Shown: positions 25,018-32,888 of the stretch, one piece after another
How the letters are laid out: every line of letters begins with the position of its first letter
Position numbering within the stretch: position 1 is the stretch's first letter
From: CAMYKD01 sp041617155
GTDB lineage: Bacteria; Pseudomonadota; Alphaproteobacteria; Kiloniellales; JAKSDN01
Direction: 5' to 3'
NCBI GenBank assembly: GCA_041617155.1
Contig: JBFJPL010000003.1
Location: 1-64,000 of the forward strand
Length of the DNA: 64,000 nt
Position numbers and translations under genes: made by a program
Notes under the pieces: model-generated
What the model was told of the DNA's origin: nothing
The model's input: the letters and a program-made list of their open reading frames with translations, nothing else
The model's database searches: none

Positions 25018-26208
25018 TCATATGAAATCCAGAAGCGTGAGCGACTGAAGCCTGGCGAGCGAGGCGTAGGATGCCTCGAGCACCTGCTGATTGCTTTGCA
25101 GCCGGACGACGACTTCGTTGCGGTCGATGTGCTCGATGTCGTGGATCACGCCCTCGGCGTAGGCCGAGAGGCTTTCGTGTCGTTCGCGCGCGAACTTCAG
25201 GTTGTCGCGCGCCCGGCTCAGTTCGATGCGCAACTGGTCCAGAGTGTCGATACCGCTGCCGTTCAGGGCATCCAGGGCGCCGTTCAGCATGTCGCGCGCC
25301 TTGGCGACGACCGCCCGTTGGAAGGGGTCGCCGGTGTCGCCGTCCGGCAGGTTGGCGACCGCGTCGAGCGCGCTCAGAACCTGCTGGAAGGCGGTCAGGT
25401 CGGCGCGCACGTCGAAGGTCACGTCCAGGTCGTCGTCGGCCCGTACGGTGGTCGCCTGGGTGTCGCCCTGATAGTAGTCCAACTTCGGGTTGGCCAGCAG
25501 GGCGGCCGCGTCCAGGCGGTCGACGTAGTACTGCCACAGCGCCGGGTCCTCGGCGACGAACTCGCTCAAGGTCGGGTTGTCCAGGTCGGCCGGCAGCGGC
25601 CCGGCCGGCAGCGCGCCGTTCTTGTCGAAAAAAATCTGCTGGTAGAAGGACCCCTGGGCGAAGGGCAGGGTGTTGCCTTGGACCTGGGTATAGTCGGCCT
25701 CGTAGTAGGTGCTGTCGACCGTCACCCCGTCGGCCTCGATCAGCGTCACGCTGGTGTAGCCCGGCGCGGACAGGTCGACCGGCGGCCGGTCGACCCGCGC
25801 GCCGGCGAAGAGAAAGCGCGCGCCGTCGCGCGAGTTGAGCAGGTCCGCGACCATGGCCCGCCGGTCCGCCGCCAGCTGGACCAGGTCGCTGCCCAAGGCG
25901 TCGGGGCCGTTGAGCGCCGTTTCCAGGATGGCGCGGAAATCACGGCTGACCTCCTCGATCGAGGCGACACTGAGATCGAGCAGTTCGAGGCGCTGCTCCC
26001 CGGTCGCGATGTTGCTGGTGAACTGTGTGATCTCCAGGCGCGTGATCTCCAGCGAGACCAGGCGCAACGCGTCCTTGTCGATGCCGGCGTAGTCCTGGGA
26101 TTTCTTGTCGCTGGCGAGCTGGATTTGCAGGTCCTGCGCGCGCGACAAAGTGTTGAGCGTGTGGAACAGCGTCAGATTGTTCTGCGCGAGAGTGCCGACA
26201 CGGATCAT
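25018..26208 (-). CDS. flgL: FlgL, hook-filament junction protein (HAP3)
   Basis: This 396-residue protein is flagellin-like at both ends (MIRVGTLAQNNLTLFHTLNTL at the start; RLQSNQQVLEASYASLARLQSLTLLDFI at the end) with a variable middle, as in FlgL. It includes the block LLNSRDGARFLFAGARVDRPP that follows the N-terminal coil in FlgL/HAP3 proteins. FlgL sits between FlgK and the filament. The gene is 32 bases downstream of flgK in the flgI-flgJ-flgN-flgK-flgL operon. Confidence 0.93.
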   Translation of the reverse strand: MIRVGTLAQNNLTLFHTLNTLSRAQDLQIQLASDKKSQDYAGIDKDALRLVSLEITRLEITQFTSNIATGEQRLELLDLSVASIEEVSRDFRAILETALNGPDALGSDLVQLAADRRAMVADLLNSRDGARFLFAGARVDRPPVDLSAPGYTSVTLIEADGVTVDSTYYEADYTQVQGNTLPFAQGSFYQQIFFDKNGALPAGPLPADLDNPTLSEFVAEDPALWQYYVDRLDAAALLANPKLDYYQGDTQATTVRADDDLDVTFDVRADLTAFQQVLSALDAVANLPDGDTGDPFQRAVVAKARDMLNGALDALNGSGIDTLDQLRIELSRARDNLKFARERHESLSAYAEGVIHDIEHIDRNEVVVRLQSNQQVLEASYASLARLQSLTLLDFI

Positions 26209-26240
26209 GGCCTTGGTTCCTTATTTCCTGCTTTGAGTCA

Positions 26241-28295
26241 TCAGACGATCTCGATCAGCAGGTCGAGCAGTTCGGAGATCGTGGTGGTCAAGCGCGCCGA
26301 GGCGGCATAGGCGTTTTGCAGCACCACGAGCTGGGCCAGTTCCTCGTCCAGGTTGACCTGGCTGATCGCGGCCGACTGGGTCTCCAGCGCGATGGCGAAG
26401 CTCTCGCCGAAGGCGATTTCGTCGCCGAGGACGCTGGCGTTCGCGGCATTGAGCGAAAGAATGTTGGCGGCATAGCCGGCCAGCGTGGTGACGCTGACCG
26501 GCAAGCCGCCGGCCGCGGCGAAGCTTCGGTCCGTGGTGAAAGCATCGGCCATGGCCCGCGCGATCGATCCGTCGCCGGCGGAGATCGCGATGTCGCCGAC
26601 GGCGAGGGTGACAGCCGACGACAGCTCGCCGCGCGCGACCAGGTTGGGATCGGCCAGCACCGCCGGGCGTACTTCCAGGAGGCCGGCCGTGCCGGCCTGG
26701 CCCGCGCGCAGATTCAGCTGTCCGCTCAGGGTCCCGGTGTCGGACAGGAAGAAGTTGTCGCCGTCGCCGTCGCGAATCTCCAACCGGAAGCCGCTGCCCT
26801 CGTTCACCACCGTGGCCGCGATGTTGGCGCCGCCGAGCGCGGCGTTGATCGCCGTCGCGATGTCGGTCAGGCTGTCGCCGGCGGCGTAGGCCACGCTGGT
26901 GGTCGCGCCGGCAACGGAAAAGTCGAGCGAGCCGGCGAGGCCCAGTACGGCGGTGGCGCTGGCGCTGCGGTCGCTCTGATAGACGTCGAAGTCGCTGCCG
27001 CTGACGAACAGGTCGTTGAGTCCCAGGAAGTGGGCCAGACCCTGGGTGGTGTTTCCCGTGGCGACCGCGCTATCGCTTTCGTTGACCGCGATGCCGTTGC
27101 CGCCGGCTGCGGTCAGCACCAACTGCCCGTTGGCGTTGATGCTGGCGCTGGCATTGGCCATGGCGTTGATCTGGGCGACCAACTGGCCGACGTTGGGCGG
27201 CGCCAGGGCGGTCAGGTCGATGTCCAGCGCCTCGACCACCAGGCCGGCGGCATCGACCACCGCGACGCGGAAGTTGCCGCCGAAGGCCGGTGCGTCGGTC
27301 GCCGCGACGCTGCGGCTGCCGGTCAGGCTGCCGGGCGCCGGGAAGGCGGTGCCGTCGTTGTGCAGGGCGTTGATGCCGTCCCTCAGGGCCTCGGCCAAGC
27401 GGTCGATCTCGGCCTGCAGGTCGACCAGGGTTTCGTCGCGCAGGGTCAGCAGGCCGTCCAGGCGGCCGGAGCGAATCTCGCCGGTGATGTCCAAACCGGC
27501 CGTCCCGTAGGTGATGCCGGCCAGGCCGTTCTGCAGGGTGGCGCCGGCGGCGACCTGGGCCGAGGGCGTGAATCCCAGATTGGTCGGCAGGCTGTCGAGC
27601 AGGGTCCGCCCGGAGCTCGTGGTGATGACCACTTCGCCGCTGGTTCGCTCGAAATAGTGGATATCGATCTCGGCGGCGAGCTGGTCGATCAGGAGGTCGC
27701 GCCTGTCCCGCAGATCGCCGACCGGCCGGCCGATCGCGAGGCCGCTGGCGATCTCCACGTTCACGTCGTCGATGTCGGGCAGCAGGCCGTTGATCCGGTC
27801 GATCGAGGCGGCGATCTCACGGTCGGTCGAGGCCCGCATCCGTTGCAGGTTGTCGGTCATGAAGTTCAGCTGGTCGGCCAGACGGCGGGCGGTGTCCACG
27901 ACGCCGTTGCGCGCAACCACGCTTTCCGGCGCGTTCGCCATGGCTTCGATCGCCGATCCGAACTCGGTCAGGCCGTGGCTGACCGAGCTGTTGTCGGCCA
28001 GCGAGCCGAACAGGTTTTGGGTCTGGTCGAGGATGCCGCTCTGAACCTGCTGTCCGGTCAGCTTGGCGATATGGTCGCGGATCTGGCGCAGCAGCTGTTC
28101 GTCGACCGTGCGCTGCACCGCGGCCAGCTCGACGCCGACCGCCTGGCCGGCCACCACCAGGGTCTGTGGCTGGCTGACCTTGCGCGTGTAGCCCTCGGTG
28201 TTGACGTTGGCGATGTTGTTGGAAACGGTCTGCAAGGCGGCCTGCATCGTCTGCAGGCCGGACAGCGCGGTATTGAGCGAACCGATAAGCGACAT
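26241..28295 (-). CDS. flgK: FlgK, hook-filament junction protein (HAP1)
   Basis: This is a 684-residue FlgK. The N-terminus GSLNTALSGLQTMQAALQTV followed by SNNIANVNTEGYTRK is the rod/hook-type motif. The C-terminus (SAAISQVNLDEELAQLVVLQ, then NAYAASARLTTTISELLDLL) matches the FlgK end. The middle is long and Ala/Gly/Asp-rich, including a FlgK-type segment LRDRRDLLIDQLAAEIDIHY. FlgK joins hook and filament. It is preceded by a FlgN-like chaperone gene, which normally serves FlgK and FlgL. Confidence 0.96.
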   Translation of the reverse strand: MSLIGSLNTALSGLQTMQAALQTVSNNIANVNTEGYTRKVSQPQTLVVAGQAVGVELAAVQRTVDEQLLRQIRDHIAKLTGQQVQSGILDQTQNLFGSLADNSSVSHGLTEFGSAIEAMANAPESVVARNGVVDTARRLADQLNFMTDNLQRMRASTDREIAASIDRINGLLPDIDDVNVEIASGLAIGRPVGDLRDRRDLLIDQLAAEIDIHYFERTSGEVVITTSSGRTLLDSLPTNLGFTPSAQVAAGATLQNGLAGITYGTAGLDITGEIRSGRLDGLLTLRDETLVDLQAEIDRLAEALRDGINALHNDGTAFPAPGSLTGSRSVAATDAPAFGGNFRVAVVDAAGLVVEALDIDLTALAPPNVGQLVAQINAMANASASINANGQLVLTAAGGNGIAVNESDSAVATGNTTQGLAHFLGLNDLFVSGSDFDVYQSDRSASATAVLGLAGSLDFSVAGATTSVAYAAGDSLTDIATAINAALGGANIAATVVNEGSGFRLEIRDGDGDNFFLSDTGTLSGQLNLRAGQAGTAGLLEVRPAVLADPNLVARGELSSAVTLAVGDIAISAGDGSIARAMADAFTTDRSFAAAGGLPVSVTTLAGYAANILSLNAANASVLGDEIAFGESFAIALETQSAAISQVNLDEELAQLVVLQNAYAASARLTTTISELLDLLIEIV

Positions 28296-28321
28296 CTCGT
28301 GGGATCTCCCGTTGGCCCGCC

Positions 28322-28780
28322 CTAGAGAACCTGGTTGACCGATACCGCTGGCAGCGTGTCCACCGGTCCGCCTTCGCTCAATCCGCCGTTCGCCTGGTAG
28401 CGGTTGCCGCCGCGCTGCTCGTCACGCACCGCGTGGGCGATGGCTCTCACCAGGCGGCCGTTGACCTCGATCCCGGCCCTGAGCGCAAGCGCATTTGCTT
28501 CGGTCGCGGCGGCCAGATCTTGCGCCGCCGCCTTGATCGCGGTCTTTGCCTCGGAGTCGAGGTCCCGCAGCAGTTCCGGACGGTCGGCCAGCTGGCCGAG
28601 CAGGTCCCGGTAGGTCTTCGTCGCGGCCTGCTTATCGGGCAACAGGGATTCGATCTCCCCGGTGCGCATGGTCTCGAGCAGCCGAACTTCGTCCTGCATC
28701 AGCGCCGTCAGGCGGCCGACGGTCCGGGTCAGTTGTTCGGCAATCCGGGGGGCCGTCGTCTCAGTGGTGTTCTCGGTCAC
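28322..28780 (-). CDS. flgN: FlgN-like export chaperone for FlgK/FlgL
   Basis: This 152-residue, mostly helical protein (LTRTVGRLTALMQDEVRLLE, LPDKQAATKTYRDLLGQLAD, ALALRAGIEVNGRLVRAIAH) matches the size and helical plan of FlgN. It lies immediately upstream of its presumed clients flgK and flgL. Its start overlaps the flgJ stop by four bases. FlgN sequences diverge strongly, so the operon position carries much of the weight. Confidence 0.78.
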   Translation of the reverse strand: MTENTTETTAPRIAEQLTRTVGRLTALMQDEVRLLETMRTGEIESLLPDKQAATKTYRDLLGQLADRPELLRDLDSEAKTAIKAAAQDLAAATEANALALRAGIEVNGRLVRAIAHAVRDEQRGGNRYQANGGLSEGGPVDTLPAVSVNQVL

Positions 28781-29100
28781 GGCTGGCTCTCCTGTAGCCT
28801 AAGGATTTCACGTTGCACGGCATCGGCGATGCCGACACCGCCGGAGCGGGCGATCGCCTTGCCGTATTCTTGCACCATCATGGAGCGATAGACCTCTTCG
28901 CCGGGGCCGCCGCCGAACAGCGGGTCGGTCCCCAGCTGCTCGAAGATCGGCGCCAACATTTGCGCGAGAAAAAGCGCTTCGAATTCCTCGGCGGTCCGGT
29001 GCGCTTTCTCGAGATCCGCCGATCGCGAACCGGCCGCTTGCCCGATGGCGTGCGGACCAGGTCCTGCCAGCTCGGCGACGATCTGTTTCGGCCCCATCAC
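28777..29100 (-). CDS. flgJ: FlgJ-like rod-binding protein (no muramidase domain)
   Basis: This 107-residue protein contains only the rod-binding domain of FlgJ: AHRTAEEFEALFLAQMLAPI, then LFGGGPGEEVYRSMMVQEYGKAIARSGGVGIADAV. The C-terminal peptidoglycan hydrolase domain of enterobacterial FlgJ is absent, as is common in alphaproteobacteria, so another enzyme must open the cell wall for rod growth. It overlaps flgI upstream and flgN downstream by four bases each. Confidence 0.9.
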   Translation of the reverse strand: MMGPKQIVAELAGPGPHAIGQAAGSRSADLEKAHRTAEEFEALFLAQMLAPIFEQLGTDPLFGGGPGEEVYRSMMVQEYGKAIARSGGVGIADAVQREILRLQESQP

Positions 29101-30257
29101 AGCACCTCGATTTCGGCCTGCAGGGCGCCGGCCGCCTTGATCGCCTGCAGGATCGTGATCATGTCGCGCGGTCCGATGCCCAGGGCGTTCAGGCCGTTGA
29201 CCAGCTCCTGCAGGCTGACGCCGGCCGGCAGGACCGCCAGGCGCTGGTCGCCGTTCTCGTCGACCTGGACGTTGGTGCGGTCGACGGTTTCCGTGTTGCC
29301 GGTGGCCGACAGCGGATTGGGTTGGCTGACCTGCGGCGTTTCGGTGATGCGGATGGTCAGGTTGCCCTGGGCGATCGCGACCGTGCTGATCCGAACGCTT
29401 TCGCCCATGACGATGACGCCTGACTGCTCGTCGATCACCACGCGGGCGGTCTGGTCGGCGGCGATACGCAACTGCTCGATCTCGCTCAGCAGCCCGACCG
29501 TGCCGCCGGGGTACTCGGGCGGCACCTGGACGAGTACGGTGGCCGAATCGAGTTGTTGGGCGATCGGCGCTTTGACGGCGCCGTTGACCGCGGCGGCGAG
29601 GCGGCGCGCGGTGGTGAAATCCGGGTTCCTGAGGCTGACCTTCACGCTCACCATGCGCTGCAGGTCGAATTCGACCTCGCGCTCGATGATCGCGCCGTTG
29701 GGAATGCGGCCGGTGGTCGGGACCCCCTTGCTGACCTCCTCGGCCGCGCCGCCGGCGCTGAAGCCGGCCACGGTGACGGCACCCTGGGCGACGGCGTAGA
29801 TCTCGCCGTCCGCGCCCATCAGCGGGCTGACCACAAGGGTGCCGCCCAGCAGGCTCTTGGCGTCGCCCAGGGTCGAGATCGTTACGTCGATGCGCTGGCC
29901 CTGGCGGGCGAAGGGCGGCAGGTGGGCGGTGACCATGACCGCGGCCACGTTGTCGGTCTCGAGGTCGTCGCTGCGGGCGTTGACGCCGAGGCGCTCGAGC
30001 ATGCCGATCAGGCTTTCCCGGGTGAAGACGGCGCTGTCCAGGTCGTCGCCGGTGCCGTTCAGGCCGACCACCAGCCCATAGCCGATCAGCTGGTTGTCGC
30101 GCACGCCCTCGAATTCGGCGATATCCTTGATGCGCGCCTGGGCCTGGGCGAGCTCCGGCCGCAGGGCCGCGGCCAGGAACAGCGCGGCGAACAGCGCGGT
30201 CCAGCGAAACCGGCTGCGGGTCGCGGCAGCTCTTGGTTCTGGCGTGCTTCCGGCCAT
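29097..30257 (-). CDS. flgI: FlgI, flagellar P-ring protein
   Basis: This 386-residue protein is counted from the ATG at 30257, followed by a signal peptide (RWTALFAALFLAAALRPELA, cleavage near AQA). The mature start ARIKDIAEFEGVRDNQLIGY and GLVVGLNGTGDDLDSAVFT are classic FlgI motifs. The C-terminus has VSLQELVNGLNALGIGPRDM. FlgI makes the P ring around the rod in the periplasm. A longer start at 30317 would overlap the sigma54 element at 30318-30333 and is rejected. First gene of the flgI-J-N-K-L operon. Confidence 0.96.
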   Translation of the reverse strand: MAGSTPEPRAAATRSRFRWTALFAALFLAAALRPELAQAQARIKDIAEFEGVRDNQLIGYGLVVGLNGTGDDLDSAVFTRESLIGMLERLGVNARSDDLETDNVAAVMVTAHLPPFARQGQRIDVTISTLGDAKSLLGGTLVVSPLMGADGEIYAVAQGAVTVAGFSAGGAAEEVSKGVPTTGRIPNGAIIEREVEFDLQRMVSVKVSLRNPDFTTARRLAAAVNGAVKAPIAQQLDSATVLVQVPPEYPGGTVGLLSEIEQLRIAADQTARVVIDEQSGVIVMGESVRISTVAIAQGNLTIRITETPQVSQPNPLSATGNTETVDRTNVQVDENGDQRLAVLPAGVSLQELVNGLNALGIGPRDMITILQAIKAAGALQAEIEVL

Positions 30258-30317
30258 GGCTTGCCTGTTCTCCCGACGATTTCCGGACCCGAAAGCGGGC
30301 GGGCCGCCCAACGGCAA

Positions 30318-30333
30318 TGCGAAAGGCGTGCCA
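30318..30333 (-). promoter_or_regulatory. Sigma54 promoter of the flgI operon
   Basis: The minus strand reads TGGCACGCCTTTCGCA, a consensus -24 element with one change in the -12 (TCGC for TTGC) and correct GG-N10-GC spacing. The predicted start near 30306 leaves about 49 bases before the flgI ATG. Confidence 0.82.
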
Positions 30334-30415
30334 CTCTCAGGGCTGTGGAAAAGCTCAGGAAATCAGGTATATAGGTTTCCCAAGACAATGCGTAGGCGGC
30401 CAGCCGCCAAGCACC

Positions 30416-30444
30416 CGGCAAGGATGAACCGGCAACAATTACCC
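30416..30444. promoter_or_regulatory. FlbD-type palindromes upstream of flgI
   Basis: One good copy, CGGCAACAATTACCC (30430-30444), is preceded 14 bases earlier by a degenerate copy (30416-30430). The good copy lies about 100 bases upstream of the flgI sigma54 -24 element. The same 14-base spacing occurs upstream of flgF. Confidence 0.55.
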
Positions 30445-30505
30445 GCGGACGGCTGCTGATGGACCTTGGAATTTCAGCGCGAGAAGATCGGCGCGTCGGG
30501 CAGGC

Positions 30506-30856
30506 TCAGACGACCCGGTCCAAGACCAGGCCTGAATCGTCGACTTCGCCATTGGCCGCGGCGACGATGCTGTCGATGTGCTTGACCAGTTCTTCCGGCG
30601 GGAAGCGCTGAACCACTTCACCGGATTCGGGGTCGACGATCTCGACGAAAACCCGGCTGAGCTCCTGGTCGTAGGTCAAGCGCGATCGCGAAGACTGCGC
30701 GGCCTGAAACGACCGGGCAGATCGCTCGGCGTTCTGGTTGGGCTCCACGCGCTCCTTGCGCACCACGGGCTCCGCGGGGCGGTTGGCGGCTGGGGCCGGT
30801 AGCCTCTGGCGAGGCGGTTCGGCGGACAGCGCTATATTTGTGATCGCGACCAACAT
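30506..30856 (-). CDS. flaG: FlaG-like flagellar protein
   Basis: This 116-residue protein ends in the FlaG domain: LTYDQELSRVFVEIVDPESG, then EVVQRFPPEELVKHIDSIV. FlaG proteins limit filament length and affect motility in several genera, but the mechanism is unclear. The N-terminal 50 residues are rich in Pro/Arg/Glu and disordered. It is transcribed away from fliX, with two CtrA-type boxes in the shared AT-rich intergenic DNA. Confidence 0.8.
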   Translation of the reverse strand: MLVAITNIALSAEPPRQRLPAPAANRPAEPVVRKERVEPNQNAERSARSFQAAQSSRSRLTYDQELSRVFVEIVDPESGEVVQRFPPEELVKHIDSIVAAANGEVDDSGLVLDRVV

Positions 30857-30916
30857 CAGGGTACAGTTTGCCTATTATCACTAATATATAGCACATAGCA
30901 TCATGATGCAAATGTA

Positions 30917-30931
30917 TTAATAAAAACTTTA
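30917..30931 (+). promoter_or_regulatory. CtrA-like box (one mismatch) between flaG and fliX
   Basis: TTAA-TAAAAAC-TTTA followed by C. It lies about 60 bases before the flaG start on the other strand and 140 before fliX. Confidence 0.45.
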
Positions 30932-30995
30932 CTGCACACTACTATTCCGATGCCTGGTTTCATCTGGGAAAGCCACACGAATCTGCGTTTTATGA

Positions 30996-31010
30996 TTAAC
31001 GGATTGTTAA
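30996..31010 (+). promoter_or_regulatory. Perfect CtrA box upstream of fliX
   Basis: TTAA-CGGATTG-TTAA followed by CC matches the full CtrA consensus TTAA-N7-TTAACC and ends 60 bases before the fliX start. fliX is a CtrA-activated class II gene in Caulobacter. Confidence 0.82.
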
Positions 31011-31070
31011 CCCCGGCGCTCCCAGTCTGGTCGATGGATGCGAGCCATGAGCAGGTAGTGAGCAGCTAGA

Positions 31071-31484
31071 ATGAAGATCGATCCTCTTGCCAAACAGCGC
31101 CTGTCACCGACCCGGCGCAGCGAGCGCGCCAAGCAGCCGGAGGCGGGCGGTTTTGCCGAGGAACTGAGCGGCGAGGCCCCGGCCGGCGGCTCGGTCGGCG
31201 GCGCCACGGCGCCCAGTCCGGTCGACGGCCTGCTTGCCCTGCAGGAGGTGTCGGACGGCTTGGCGCGCCATGCCAAGGCGCGGCAGCGCGGCGAGGCCCT
31301 GCTCGAAGAGCTCGATAGACTGCGCCTGGATCTCCTGACCGGGACACTATCCAAGGCCCGGCTGGAGCATCTGGCGGCTTTGACGGCGGCGCAGCGGGAG
31401 CGGATCGATGATCCACACTTGGCGCAGATCATCGAGGAGATCGAGCTGCGGGCGGCGGTCGAACTGGCCAAACTCGACCACTAG
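31071..31484 (+). CDS. fliX: FliX, class II flagellar assembly checkpoint regulator
   Basis: This 137-residue protein matches FliX in length and layout. The N-terminal half is low-complexity (with FAEELSGEA) and the C-terminal half is helical: VDGLLALQEVSDGLARHAKA, RQRGEALLEELDRLRLDLLT, GTLSKARLEHLAALTAAQ and LAQIIEEIELRAAVELAKLD. FliX binds FlbD and couples its activity to completion of early flagellar structures. The presence of flbD in this window and the CtrA box upstream support the call. Confidence 0.9.
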   Translation: MKIDPLAKQRLSPTRRSERAKQPEAGGFAEELSGEAPAGGSVGGATAPSPVDGLLALQEVSDGLARHAKARQRGEALLEELDRLRLDLLTGTLSKARLEHLAALTAAQRERIDDPHLAQIIEEIELRAAVELAKLDH

Positions 31485-31560
31485 GGCGCGGAAACAACAA
31501 CCGAACATTTTTTACCTGATATCAACGTCATGAAGTGACCATGACGATGCATTCTTGTGC

Positions 31561-31588
31561 TTGAAGGGTCGCGGGAAATTCATATACT
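31561..31588 (+). promoter_or_regulatory. Sigma70-type promoter of dksA with overlapping inverted repeat
   Basis: TTGAAG (31561-31566) and TATACT (31583-31588) are separated by 16 bases, about 37 bases before the dksA start. The -10 box sits in the loop of a 7-base inverted repeat, GTCGCGG (31568-31574) with CCGCGAC (31589-31595), which could be an operator. Confidence 0.5.
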
Positions 31589-31624
31589 CCGCGACAATCT
31601 GGAGGACTCAGGCAGGGGTGAGGC

Positions 31625-32047
31625 ATGGCGAATGGGACTAGGTTAGCGATCGGTTACCGTCCGTCCGACGATGAGCCGTTCATGAATTCCCGTATGAGGG
31701 ATTATTTTCGGCAGAAACTGCTCGCCTGGAAGCAGGAACTGCTCGAGGAGTCGACCGAAACGCTCCAGCATCTCCAGGAAGGCGGTCTGGCCGAGCCGGA
31801 TATCGCCGACCGGGCCTCGCTGGAGACCGACCGCTCGCTCGAACTGCGCACCCGAGACCGGGAGCGCAAGCTGATTGCCAAGATCGAGGACGCCCTGCGC
31901 CGGATCGACGAGGGCTCCTATGGCTATTGCGAGGAAACCGCCGAGCCGATCAGCCTGAGACGGCTCGAGGCGCGGCCCATCGCGACCCTCTCGATCGAGG
32001 CCCAGGAGCGTCACGAGCGCATGGAGCGCACCCACCGCGACGATTGA
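31625..32047 (+). CDS. dksA: DksA-family RNA polymerase-binding transcription factor
   Basis: This 140-residue protein has the DksA coiled-coil region (DYFRQKLLAWKQELLEESTE, with DIADRASLETDRSLELRTRD) and a C-terminal globular tip (GSYGYCEETAEPISLRRLEA, RPIATLSIEAQERHERMERT). DksA acts through the RNA polymerase secondary channel with ppGpp. Of the four zinc-binding cysteines of E. coli DksA only one (in YCEE) remains, as in many alphaproteobacterial versions, so zinc is probably not bound. It is not a flagellar gene but commonly lies beside flagellar loci. Start taken at 31625; an internal ATG at 31682 is possible. Confidence 0.93.
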   Translation: MANGTRLAIGYRPSDDEPFMNSRMRDYFRQKLLAWKQELLEESTETLQHLQEGGLAEPDIADRASLETDRSLELRTRDRERKLIAKIEDALRRIDEGSYGYCEETAEPISLRRLEARPIATLSIEAQERHERMERTHRDD

Positions 32048-32106
32048 ACCCGCCCAAGGGGGAAAATCAAACCGCCGGAGCCCGTGGCCGCGATTCGGAC
32101 AGGCTG

Positions 32107-32877
32107 CTAGAACGGCCAGAGAATATCGAAGATCTGCTGCCCGTAGCGCGGCTGCTGGAGATCGCTGATCTGGCCGCGTCCGCCGTAGGCGATGCGCGCC
32201 TCGGCGATCTGGTCGAACTGGATCGTGTTGGTCGAGGCGATGTCCTCGGGCCTGATGATGCCGGCCACCTGCAGCTCGCGCATTTCGAAGTTGACCCGCA
32301 CCTCCTGGCGCCCGGCGACCACCAGATTGCCGTTGGGCAGCACCTGGATGACCAGGGCGGCGACGCTCAGATCGATGGCTTCGTCGCGCTGGATGCTGCC
32401 GACCCCTTGGGTGCTGCCGGAGCTGTCCAGGTCGATCAGGCTGGTCGGATCGATCGCGGTCGGCAGGATCTGGCTGAGACTAGCCTCGTAGCCGAGGATC
32501 GAGCTGGCCGAGGAGTCCTCCGCCGCGGTCCGGCTGCGGTTGGTCGTGTTGGAGATCGCGGCGCTGTCCTGGATCGAGATGTTGATGGTTACGATGTCGC
32601 CCACCGTGGCTGCGCGCTGGTCCTGCAGGAAATGTTGCGAGCCCGGCCGCCACAGCGAATTGGCCTGGTGCGTGACCAAGGCCGGTGCCGGCTGCGGTAC
32701 CTGCACCGGCTGCCGGCCGATGATCCGCTGCGGGTTCTCGATGCCGCTCATCGGCGGCGGCCGGCCGATTTCGGCGATCCGCTGCAGCGCGTTGCAGGCG
32801 CTCAGGGACGCGGCGATCAGCAGGGTTCCGGCCAGGCGGAGCGGGCGGGCGAGGGAGGTGCGATGCTGCGGGGCCAA
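32107..32877 (-). CDS. flgH: FlgH, flagellar L-ring lipoprotein
   Basis: This 256-residue protein has a lipoprotein signal ending in LSAC (Cys at 28). The body has the FlgH motifs NSLWRPGSQHFLQDQRAATV, GDIVTINISIQDSAAISNTT and the C-terminal VRVNFEMRELQVAGIIRPED-like block. FlgH builds the L ring in the outer membrane around the distal rod. It is the last gene of flgF-flgG-flgA-flgH, 12 bases after flgA, and converges on dksA. Confidence 0.95.
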   Translation of the reverse strand: MAPQHRTSLARPLRLAGTLLIAASLSACNALQRIAEIGRPPPMSGIENPQRIIGRQPVQVPQPAPALVTHQANSLWRPGSQHFLQDQRAATVGDIVTINISIQDSAAISNTTNRSRTAAEDSSASSILGYEASLSQILPTAIDPTSLIDLDSSGSTQGVGSIQRDEAIDLSVAALVIQVLPNGNLVVAGRQEVRVNFEMRELQVAGIIRPEDIASTNTIQFDQIAEARIAYGGRGQISDLQQPRYGQQIFDILWPF

Positions 32878-32888
32878 GGGAGCCTCCT

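Noticed and set aside
26316..28325. 669-codon plus-strand open frame across flgK
   Set aside because: Shadow of flgK with the same biased composition; no family motifs.
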